DNA of 64,000 bases. It comes from Rhizopus sp. PT2906. Taxonomy: Eukaryota > Mucoromycota > Mucoromycetes > Mucorales > Rhizopodaceae. The notes under the pieces are model-generated. The model did not search any database. It was not told the DNA's origin and saw only the letters and a program-made list of their open reading frames with translations. The DNA lies in assembly GCA_025529335.1 (NCBI GenBank), contig JAMYHX010000007.1:186001-250000 (forward strand). Reading direction: 5' to 3'. The position numbers and the translations under genes are program-made. Within the stretch, counting starts at the first letter, position 1, and each line of letters opens with the position of its first letter. Below are positions 32,301-42,157 of the stretch, piece by piece.

Positions 32301-34005
32301 ATTAAGTATAGGAAAAGAGAAGTGATGTATTGAAGAAGAAAAAAAAAAAAAAAAAAAGAAAGAAAGAAAGAAAGAGAAAGAGAAAATCAAGTGGGTTTTA
32401 TAAGCTCATTAGGGCTTCTGTCCGACCCATTTAAAACATATTAAACAAGCTTTTTCCATCACCCTCTCTTGTGCCTCCCCAAATTGAGACAATTGATGAG
32501 CATCAGCAGCTGTTACACCAGATGTATACAATCATAATAACTTTCTTTGCAGAAAAAAACGACTAAAGTTATGTATTCTTTACGGAATGACCCTTATTTT
32601 AATATGTATCTTCTATACTTGATCTAAAGCAGAGATATAATGTAAATAAATTACGTAAAGAGATTATGCTCAGGTACGCTTTTTGGGCGAAATGTTTGCT
32701 TTTGGCTAATTGTTATTTTGTTATGCTGCTGTGTCACCACTCCTATTTGTTGTTGTTTTTGTTGGGCTCCAAATTTGGTTCCAAGCCGACACAATAAATA
32801 AACAACTGCTATATCATAAACTTTATGTGAATCTTTTGGGAAAGGAAGATCTATAAACTTACTTTTTTTTCTTTCTTTTATGTACAAGCAATCAACATAC
32901 ATAAATGACTATGTATATATCAGAATATGACATTAGCTAAGCCATATTGTACTCTTTGCATTCCATAATACGGAACAACATAGGTCCCCCTTTCTTTTGA
33001 TATACATATAAACAAGCTCAAAAGCTGTGATTTTTATCAGATGATTATTATCACATACTTCCTATGATTTATATCTTGACAAGTAATGGCTTCAGCAGTA
33101 CATTAACAAATAAGGACAACATATTATGACCAGTTTTTCCTTTTCACCTCTAACAAGTTTAAACTTTATCAACATGTTTCAAGTTTATGTGAAAAAAGCT
33201 TCCCATGAGCGTCACCTTCTTTGACCTACATTAATAGTAATAAAAAAACACTTGTTTAACCATGTTTTCCTTCCCTTTTCATATACAATGAAAGCCTTTT
33301 TCTGAACATTGTTTCATTCCTGAAAACCTGTTGGTACATAATCTGCTGTTGAATGCATATATAAGCAGATACGCGTATATCTCGCATCCTTTTATGCGAG
33401 AATATTCGAGTAGTATCAGGTGAAGCCCTATATGGCAATGTATTTATTCGTCCCTTTTTTATGCCGTATAGCGCCAAGACGAAATTTATGGCTGAAACAT
33501 GACTAGCACAGAATTTTAAACTATACCTGGCGTTCACTATAGGATCATGAATAAAAAAAAAGGCAGTAACGAAAGAAAACCATCTATGCTTGCTGCTGTT
33601 ATCTTTAAAAAAGACTAAACATAACGCAATATTACAGGCTAAACATGTCACCATTGACATTAAGCGACCTTTTGTTGTGTTTTACGCATATAGTCAGTAA
33701 CAATGCTTTGAACAAAGCAAGCTTTTCAAGACCATTTTTGCATCAATGCTTCATTTATAATAGTAGTAATAGTAGCTATAGTGGGCTACTGCCAAGGGAT
33801 AGAATATCCTCTTTCTACCCTTCATTCTTTTGCGAGCTTTTGTTCAGAAAAAGCGCAGAGATAGCAGAAATATAAGGGAAAACAAAGACAGAAAAGAATG
33901 CACTAAAATTTTATGTATAATAATAAGCTAGCAGAAGAGTCTAATGATGACAAGTGACGATTGTGCGAGATGAAACGTAATGAATGAATGAAAAATTATG
34001 AAGTA
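32301..34005. other. Intergenic region, no gene supported
   Basis: 1.7 kb. The first 110 bases are the promoter of the CCCH gene: TATA box, then a (GAAA)n/A18 tract at 32338-32390, which on the minus strand is a pyrimidine leader. Minus-strand open frames at 32651-32902 and 33256-33660 have no recognisable domain and uneven composition, and I do not call them genes. The region is otherwise AT-rich. Confidence 0.4.
32396..32402 (-). promoter_or_regulatory. TATA box of the CCCH zinc-finger gene
   Basis: TATAAAA on the minus strand about 96 bases before the ATG at 32300, followed by an uninterrupted pyrimidine tract up to the start. This is a good core-promoter candidate. Confidence 0.5.
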
Positions 34006-34539
34006 TCATATAAAGTTCCAGCGAATAGTGCAAACACCACTTGCCAAAGATCCGCATACCCTTTCAAAGACTATAAAACAAGTTATTATGTGTACTTGGC
34101 CATTGCATTCTACTGCTGTCATTTACCTGAAGGTGACATATCTAATGTTCCTGATGGACAAGATGGACAGGTATCCACAATTCTTGCCGTAGTGCTTCCG
34201 CTGTCACCAGAGATGAAGACCATATGGTCACAATTTGGGTTTGCATTTGGATTCGGACCTATGAGTTACTTTTAATGAAACATGATCCAGGAATTTCCAT
34301 AACTGTAGTTTACCATTTGCCATTTGATCTCTGTTTAAAGCAACCACTAGTTCGGAGTCGTTGTCATATTCCCCACATGAGCCTGATCCTACTTCATAAT
34401 ATGTGCTTAATCCCCAAAACCGCTTGATTCTCCTGGAACTTTGTCGCCCATTCCCAATGGAATTATGTGAAGGAGCAGTCGAGACTTTAGAAAGAGAGCA
34501 TAGTGTCACGATGAGGATAACAATAGATAAAGAACGCAT
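34006..34539 (-). CDS. Secreted double-psi beta-barrel (RlpA/expansin-like) protein
   Basis: Three exons, about 140 residues. A clear signal peptide begins the protein (MRSLSIVILIVTLCSLSKVSTA), followed by a short polar, basic region containing RRIKR, a possible Kex2 processing site. The mature domain reads FWGLSTYYEVGSGSCGEYDN...ELVVALNRDQM, then MVFISGDSGSTTARIVDTCPSCPSGTLDMSPS, and ends CGSLASGVCTIRWNF. The STYYxVGxGxCG, VALN and VxDTCPxC motifs, with paired cysteines, are typical of the DPBB fold of expansin-like, Barwin-like and RlpA-like fungal secreted proteins. It probably acts in the cell wall or outside the cell. The catalytic HFD of GH45/expansins is not evident, so an enzymatic role is unproven. 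Confidence 0.82.
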
Positions 34540-34813
34540 ATTTTTATATATATATATATATAAAAAAAAAAAGAAAACAGAAAAATGTCAGGGTATCTCT
34601 TTATATATAGAAAAGGTGTTGCCCAATGATTGTTTAAGCGCGCGATTTCTGTTTTATAAAGTATGCCGCGATATACCCTGACGGTTATCATTCCTTATTC
34701 CCCTTCATAAAGACGTACCTCCTTAAATAACTGTGAAAAAAAAGGTTAATGCAAATGCCAAATAGGCTTTTTTGATTGGTTTTATTAATTATACACATAT
34801 TACTTTTTAATGA

Positions 34814-36101
34814 TTAAAGGAATTTCCAAGCATTTACAAGCACTTGAACAACGTCTTCTTTGCGAACCGCCACTCTAACAAATGCATCGCATCCATATCC
34901 TGGTTTACCACTACGAACTGGCACGCCAGCATCACGTGCCAAGTCTACTGCTTTTGATGCAAGTTCAGCAGATCTCATATCGATCCAAACCCAACTTAAA
35001 AATGGTTTACCATGATAGACCCAATCCTTTGCAGCATCTAATTGTGAGAGCTGGTCTATTAAATGTGCTCTCAAACGACTTGTATTTTCCCATGTTTCGT
35101 TCAAGTAGTCTATATCTTCAACCACTGCTTCCACGAACTTGAGTGCTGGTCCATTCACTGACCAAGGAACTTGTATTTTACGTAATGCCTCACAGTGTTC
35201 TGCCGTAGGACAGATCACGGAGCCAACTCGGAGACCTGTACAGGACCAGATCTTGGTCCAAGAGTGCATCACGTGAACAGACACTTGTTCATTTGTCCAC
35301 ATATCCTTTGCATAGTCATGTTGTGAGATCAGTGAATCTGATCTAAATTCAGAAGAATGCCAGGGCTGCATGGATTCATCTACAATGTAGTGTATAAGCA
35401 TATGCTCACGCTAGGGAACATACATTCACTGGCTTACCAACAATGACACATCCTCCTTGTTTGACATTATTTTTGATCCATTCTTTTAAAGGTTCAACAG
35501 AGAAATAGTCACCTGTAGGGTTGCATGGGTTTACAATACACAGCATGTCAGCACGTTCGGGGCTTGATGGGTCCAAAATCTTGAAACCATTTGTTTCTGC
35601 ACTACGTTGGTATTCCCTGTACTGTACAATGGATAAATACAACCGAATTCTCATTATTTTTTTCATTGTACCTGAACATCCCAGGGACTGCCTTTCCAGG
35701 TAGGTTGAGTAATCCCTCTTTGCATAGCGGACAAAAGAGCCTTTCTAACAACCAGATCGATCAATTCTGAGGCACCATTTCCCATGAGTAATCTAGGATG
35801 ATGTTGAGCATAATCATTCTCCCAAAGAAACTTGGCTAAACATGTTTTCGCTGGCTCTTGATTAGCTGCAGGATAGTGATGAATATCGTTTATCTAAACA
35901 ATCTCAATAAATACAATATTCCTTTTGTTTTGATTATGTAATATATATATTTACAGCTTCTCTGGCAGCCTCTAATGCTTTTTTGGGCGTACCAAGGTAG
36001 TTTGTAGTAACACTAAAATCTTCAACAAAGTTTTTGATAAATCGATGTTCTTGTCCACCATGAAATGTTTGTGTCTTTGCGTCCCACACTGCAGCAAGCA
36101 T
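34814..36101 (-). CDS. PLP-dependent class I/II aminotransferase
   Basis: Four exons on the minus strand, about 360 residues. The fold-type I signature is complete: N-terminal substrate-loop region; GNGASELIDLVV (start of the PLP-binding domain); VNPCNPTGDYF (the NPxNPTG motif); CVIVDESMQPW (Asp that pairs with the pyridine nitrogen, formed across an intron at 35402-35428); and HSWTKIWSCTGLRVG, with the Schiff-base lysine in SWTKxxxxxGxRxG. The C-terminal arginine that binds the substrate carboxylate is probably in DAFVRVAV. It resembles histidinol-phosphate aminotransferase or CobD-like enzymes, but the substrate cannot be settled from sequence. On the transcribed strand a T45 tract (36149-36193) lies just upstream of the start. 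Confidence 0.85.
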
Positions 36102-36148
36102 ATTTGTATTATTTACACTTTTTGAAAAAAAGAAAATAAAGGAAAAAG

Positions 36149-36195
<47 letters not shown>

Positions 36196-36581
36196 TTTTT
36201 AATGGTTGCCCTTTTTTGACGTTTGTACAGAGTAACAGAAAACGTGTAAGAATAAGAGTGAATAGCGGATATTAAAAGATTTGCATCTTGTGTATCCTAG
36301 AGCATCTCTTGTGTAGTAAGATCATCATGAAGAACCTTTATGCTCCCCTCAGCCAAGCAATAAATACACAACAAAACTGTGGCTTGGTTAGCGTTGTTTT
36401 TTATAAAGTTAGAAGCTTAAACAATCATAAACCAAAGGCACTTTTTCATTAATAAAATGATACTCAATACACCACACAATGGAAGCAAAATGAATGTAAT
36501 TCTTTTCTTTTATTCTAAAAGAAAGTTTGATCATCACAGTATTTTTTCTATTAAACAGTAGCAAAATCAAAACATTTAAAT
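36102..36581. other. Intergenic region with a 45-base A homopolymer
   Basis: 480 bases between the aminotransferase start and the sideroflexin stop. A run of 45 uninterrupted A residues occupies 36149-36193 and is followed by C and T6. On the minus strand it forms an extreme version of the pyrimidine-rich leader seen before other genes. No gene is seen. Confidence 0.5.
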
Positions 36582-37884
36582 CTAGAGACCCTTATTAAAG
36601 TATAGCTGACGGATCGGCTGACCATCCTTATCTTTTAAGCTCTGAAATTCTTTTTCCATAGAAGAGGTATCTAATTCCCCAGTCTGAGGAAATACGGCTA
36701 TTGCTGCAGGAAGAGCTGTCATTAATGACAATGCAATCAATCCTTTTTTTTTTAAAAAAAAAAAAAATATTAAAGACAATATCCTTCTTTTTTATATATA
36801 CAACTTACCAAAGTTAATAGGAGTGACCCAATGTGGACGTGCTTTAATAAATTCTGTTTTTTGAATACGACCCAGTAAAAGAGGTGGTATAATAAGCACA
36901 GGTGCATTCGTGAGCACACGAGAGATGGCGACCTGCGAAACGGCAGACACGCCAGCCTTTTTGGATTTACCAATCTTGTCACCATCTTTTGTAAACACAT
37001 CGATACCATCTCTAATCTCTTTGCCTCGCATCAAAAAGACATTTACAGTACCAGCAGCAGCAACAGCAGTAAATGGAACTAGCTTCATGCATAAAGACTT
37101 GATAGACGGAGATAAATTGAGACGTGGTACAGCTTGGTTTAATCCAACAGCAATCGCACAGGAAGTTGTCACGGCAGAGGCATAAGCAACTGTGGAAAAA
37201 AAAAAAGGAATGAATTATTTGAGAAATAGGCAGACTGTATTCTCTTTACTTCCTGTTTCCTTTATACTCATAGGCGTAGTCTTGTTTGCGTTGGCTGAAT
37301 TGAACGCGACATTAACGCTTTGATTGGCCCATTGCCAAAAGATGATACTTTTAATCTAAGATTGAAATTATCAGACCAAGGAAAAAAAAAAAAAAGAGAC
37401 TTACACTTGGATTAGGCAACAACATACCAGCGACAAGGATCATGTTTGTTGGTACAAAGCTTGACATTCTAAACGGTAAAAATACAGGTTCACCCGTATC
37501 TGGATGAATAGTTGAATCGACAACTTTTCTAAAGAGTTCAGTACATGGTTTTCCCCTGTTTAAGATATATCTTACTTTTCTTGGCTCTCCAGAGTTTCTC
37601 AGGGTCAGTGTGAGTATGTTCACTTTTGTTTTCCAACAACTGTTTACATCGTTCGAGTTCTTTACGCGAAACAAGAAGGGTCCTTACAAGTTGTTAATAA
37701 ACACCAAGAAATCTTTAAATCATCCAACCTTGGATCTGTGATATCAATAAAATGTCTTAACCTTCCCCAATAAGTAGATTGAGAATATCTAGGTTTTGCT
37801 TGTTTTTTTATTATTTTCGTTAGCTTGAACTATGGATTATTTATTAAATTTTTACTACAACTTACACAAGTCAATAAAAGACAT
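36582..37884 (-). CDS. FSF1: Sideroflexin (mitochondrial serine/amino acid carrier)
   Basis: Six or seven exons encode about 325 residues. Family landmarks, in order: SQSTYWGRLRHFIDITDPR (the Y.GR..HF...TDP opening of sideroflexins), HPDTGEPVFLPFRMSSFVPTN (HPDTGE and R-M-S-x-F-P-N), GMLLPNPS, TSCAIAVGLNQAVPRLNLSP, VFLMRGKEIRDGIDV, and SQVAISRVLTNAPVLIIPPLL. Several hydrophobic segments span the inner mitochondrial membrane. Human SFXN1 carries serine into mitochondria for one-carbon metabolism, and the yeast relative is Fsf1. The start, MSFIDLFKLTKIIKKQ, is split by an intron within the seventh codon (donor GTAAGT, acceptor CCATAG). Confidence 0.92.
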
Positions 37885-37948
37885 TGATGTAGAGAATAAT
37901 ATGAAAAAAAAGAAAAAGAAGAAAAAAGGGAAATATATTTTTTTTTTC

Positions 37949-40548
37949 CTAGACAGCACATAATTTCCCACTGTCATCAATTAACTTTTCAGATTCATTA
38001 TCATCAAACTTTACAAACTCATTAGCATCCCAGTCAAGCCCAATGTCCAAGTCGGTTTCAACCCAGGTATGAAAGTTATCTTCATCTGTGGGGTTTATTG
38101 CTGTCGTTGCTGCTTCATCTTGTTGCTTCATGACACTGGTCAATTCGGTTAGGTTACCAAGATCGGGTGTTCCAAAGGTTTCGTCCTTGTATCCTTCTTT
38201 TAGATAGCTACCCAATTGCTTAGCATCTAATGAATCATTGACTAAAGTTGTAGCTGTACTAGTATCCGTGTTGCTGGAGGGTATCGCTTCCTTTTTCATA
38301 TTTAGAGTTGCTTTGGCATTATCAATATACGCATCTAGTGTGTACTGAATCTGCTGCTGTTGCTGAGGTAACAAAGGTATCCTTCCTTGTGCTGCTTGCT
38401 GTAATAACCAATTACGCTGGAGAGCTTTCGGTGGTAAAAGATTGATAATATCCTTTGGGATACCTGCTTCGACAGCTGCCATATAGAATGCCTGTAATTG
38501 CATCTCATGTTGATTCAATGGCATACCTTCTTTGACAGGAATACCCGTGGGAATGATTGGTTGCTGCTGCTGATGTTGTTGTTGCTGCATTTGATTCTGG
38601 GAATTGGGCAATTGAGATTGTACTAAAGAAGGTGCAGAGTCATTCTTTCGATTCATAACGGGTGAAGAAGTACTAGATTTAGCTCCACGTTGCTTCTTTG
38701 AAGGAGGTAACTTTAAATCAATGCTGTTTCTCTTCATAGTCATCGGCGATGTTGATGGTGCTACTGATGTTTCAGGCATAGGGACCATAGTGTTACTGCC
38801 ATTATTTATCTGTTGTTGTCCCATATACGATGGTGGTAAGGAAGATGGCTGCTGACTCTGTGGTTGCGATGATTGTATTAGCTTATCATCCATCAGTTGC
38901 TGTAACATCTGCTGATGGTGTTGCTGTTGCTGCGGCTGCGTCTGTGGTTGTTCTTGAGGTAATTGCGGAGGCTGAGGTAGCTGTGATTGTGCGAGATGAG
39001 GCTGCATTAATTGCGACTGGGATAGTAGCTGTAGTTGTTGCTGTTGTAATAACAAATGGCTCTGCAGTAATTGTTGCTGAGTTAGTTGTTGTTGAGTTAG
39101 CTGTTGTTGCGATAGTTGATGTTGCGTTAATTGCTGTTGCGTTAATTGTTGTTGAGTTAGCTGTTGTTGTGTTAATTGCTGTATGTATTGTTGTTGTTGT
39201 TGTTGTTGATTATGCTGTTGCTGTTGTTGTTGCTGCATCTGTAAAGGATGACCCATACCCATTGTATTTCTGATCCAAGTAAAGTAACCATTAAGCTGTT
39301 CTCTTAGTTTATAGACATTATCCAAATTGATAATGTACTTGTCTTGAGGAAGCAAATTCACTTGATCTTCCAGCATATGCTTCATTAAAATAATTCTTCT
39401 TGTTGCTTCATAATTGCCCGTCCTTGATAAAAAGATAGGTAATAGGTGATCCAGTTTATCGTACATTGCTTTCATTTGCTGAATTTGTTCTCTTATAACC
39501 GCTTTATCTTGACCACTTAGACTTTCAATGAATGCTCCGGTTACTGCTAAAAAAAGTGAACATCGAGGACATACGCACATAATATGTACTTACCTTTAGT
39601 CTTACGCACAGTTTCATCCAATTGCTTTACAATAGCCGTAGGGCTCATCTTTGTCGGTGTCACTCCTGTTGCTGCTGGGTACTTCATAGGGGGTCTTTGT
39701 AACATAACATCTGGCTGCTGCTTTTGTGGGAATGGTCTGTTTTGCATCATGAACTCAGAATTGATCATACCTTGCTGCTGAACAGGGCGCATCAAGTTTG
39801 GATTGAATGCGTACATTTGTTGTTGATCTAGTCTGTTCATACCATTGGTCACGATAGTGTTGACACTACTACTCGCTGTACTCGAAGGAGTAAGAGAAGG
39901 AGTAGATACCAACGGTTCATAAGAAGTTATGTTTGGAGAATACTGTTGCTGCAGATATTGTTGCTGCTGTTGTTGTTGCTGAAGAGCCATCTGACGAGCA
40001 AAGTAGAACTGAAATTGTTGCTGCGAGAGTACAGGCCTAGGACGGTTATAAACAAATGATTGAGAGCCAAAAGGTTGGTTGGAATTAAAAGCAGGTTGCT
40101 GAAGAAAATTAACTTGTTGACTATTACTTGCGATTTGGTCCTTTATTTGCTGAAACTTTTTTGCATGAGCCATGATATACTCATTCTATAGATACGATGT
40201 TAGTTTATGATCGTCTCTATGTATCTCGATTTTACCTTGCTGTTACAGCGCTGGTATAAGCCTGCCTCAAAGCTACTAGCCACACCACGGGTTTCAGTAT
40301 CGGAAGTATTAGGTGATAAGCGTTTCAATGCTAAACTTCTACACATAAAATAAAGGGATTAAAATGATATATAGTGAAAAACAGATAGGGCTTTACAATT
40401 GAGTAATAAATTGAGTTCTGTCCGCTACTGATAGTTCATCCCTCCAGTTAATATTAGAAGTATTATCTTCTAACAATAAGTTGCTTTGTCCTTCTTGTCC
40501 GTTGTTTATATCGAGTGAAGTAGCTACGTGGGGAATTTGTCCATTCAT
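37949..40548 (-). CDS. MED15: Mediator complex subunit 15 (Gal11-like)
   Basis: Four exons, about 810 residues. The N-terminus carries a KIX-like three-helix domain (WRDELSVADRTQFITQLLAL, then SSFEAGLYQRCNSKNEYI), the activator-binding module of Gal11/MED15. The bulk is glutamine-rich and includes near-perfect LTQQQ pentapeptide repeats (about 39063-39175) and poly-Q runs encoded by CAG/CAA. Helical blocks rich in Leu and Gln follow (EAGIPKDIINLLPPKALQRN), then an acidic C-terminus (EDNFHTWVETDLDIGLDWD) ending at 37949. It belongs to the Mediator tail and links gene-specific activators to RNA polymerase II. The first Met (40548) sits directly before the KIX segment. Confidence 0.85.
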
Positions 40549-40782
40549 AATGTAAGTTGGGTATTGTTATAAATAGAGCCGAGGCTGTTTACAATAAAAA
40601 AACAGAAAGAAAGATAAAAAGAGAGAAAAAGAATGTTTATTTTTTCTTCTTTTGTCTTTTTTTTTTCTTTAAAAGAAAACAAAAAAAGAGAGAGAGAGAA
40701 CAACAAAAAAAAAGAGAGAAAAATCACCCTATCAAATACAAATGTTTTTTTTTTCTGCTCCTTATTACAGTCCACGTGACTT

Positions 40783-41637
40783 TTAAACCAGTGTTTCTTC
40801 CATTGGGCGACGATCTCTATGATGATGACGACGATGCCTAACGCGTAAAGTGATAAATTGAGGCATATCTCTGTAGTCGATGTCAGTGCTTATGTTGATT
40901 GAACTTTCAATTGTATCTATCCAATTCATTTTATCTGCGTCTGTTTGAGTTTTGATCAATAATTGAGGTCCATTGGCGATTTGCAAACGCAGAACATGCC
41001 GGTGCTTCATATAATCAGTTGCCACAGTAATTTGCGCTCCTTGCATAGAATGTGTCCAGATAGGCTGTGTGCGTCTTTCGTGCTTGGGGTTGTGTTTATA
41101 ACCTAGTATCATTGTACCACGGACCTGTAAATACAGAAACCTATATGCTTATCTATTTATAAACCATTCACCTTAAAAAGAGTCTGGCTCTTACCTCCAC
41201 GATCTATTTGTTGATCGAACACCAGGTTCAGTCATTTCGCATTTAACATAAGCCGAGCCCAATTTTTCAACTGTGCATTCATAGTCAGGTAGTTCTTCCC
41301 GGCCTTCTTCTTCTCTTGGGTGAATGACACGGCTCGTCATAAGTTTTGGAAATTGAAACGCCCAAGGATGAGATTTGTCATCATAGCTTGGAGGTAAGGT
41401 ATAATCCTCATCTTGAGTTGTAGATATCGGTAAGGATGATGCAGATGTGCTTATATGAGTAAATATTTTTTTATTTTTTGAAAAAGAGCGTAGAGACCAG
41501 CTACTTTTTTTCTTTTTCAAAAAGAATGAAACTAGAAATTATTATTAATAATTAAATAAGAAAATGTATATTAATCACTTACCAAGACGTGTTGAATTGT
41601 TTACTGTGGGGGTATTTGTATTTGCAATGGCTAACAT
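40783..41637 (-). CDS. PH-domain protein
   Basis: Three exons, about 240 residues. A short basic N-terminus (FFLKKKKSSWSLRSFSKNKK) precedes a Ser/Thr-rich linker. The pleckstrin-homology domain begins near YECTVEKLGSAYVKCEMT and continues across an intron: RSWRSLFKVRGTMILGYKHNP, a short loop, MKHRHVLRLQIANGPQLLIKTQ, and the invariant tryptophan in the terminal helix DADKMNWIDTIESSINIS. It ends in a His/Arg-rich tail. It probably binds phosphoinositides at a membrane, and no catalytic domain is fused to it. The protein family appears restricted to early-diverging fungi as far as I can judge, but that would need a search. Confidence 0.8.
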
Positions 41638-42157
41638 AGTTTGTGTCTATGGAATATACATAAATAATATTTACAAAAACGGTTCAAAAAAAGAAATAGA
41701 AGAAAGAGAGAAGAGATAAATAGTCTTTATATATATATATCTATTGACAATCTATTTCTAAATAAAGAATTACAAAAAAGGAGTAAAAAGAAGGGGGGAG
41801 AGAGAGAAAGGAAATTAACAATAAAGAATATTTATAGTTTATCCATTACGCTCTTTCCGAGTTACCATCATTTCTCAAGTCCCGTCACATGTAAACAAAC
41901 TTGGTCTGTAGATCCCTTCATTCATTCTTTACTGGTTGCAAACAGTCATGCATCTCATTAATTCTATACTTCATTACTGCCCTCCTTTCCCCCCTGTTTG
42001 CCATTGCCATAGCAACTGTCACTATGACCACTGTCATTGCCACTTTTGAAATTGTTTATTTTTATTTTTTATTTTCTTTGCACAACATCCACTCATCATG
42101 CACCCCCACATGGCGACAACAAAAAGTTACACTAATTTTTTTTATTGGCACAATAAA
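41638..42157. other. Intergenic region
   Basis: 520 bases between two minus-strand genes. It contains a purine tract (41770-41815), a TATATATATAT run at 41730-41740 that could act as a TATA element for the PH-domain gene, and AT-rich sequence. No gene is seen. Confidence 0.4.

Noticed and set aside
33256..33660. 134-codon minus-strand frame
   Set aside because: No recognisable domain, uneven hydrophobic and basic composition, no promoter-like leader. Could be chance in AT-rich DNA or an old repeat.
38830..39273. 147-codon Val/Ala-rich plus-strand frame
   Set aside because: It is the antisense of the glutamine-repeat region of MED15. CAG/CAA repeats read in reverse give Val/Ala/Leu-rich open frames without biological meaning.
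40557..40841. Lys/Phe-rich plus-strand frame of 94 codons
   Set aside because: Entirely low-complexity purine/pyrimidine leader sequence upstream of MED15 and downstream of the PH-domain gene.
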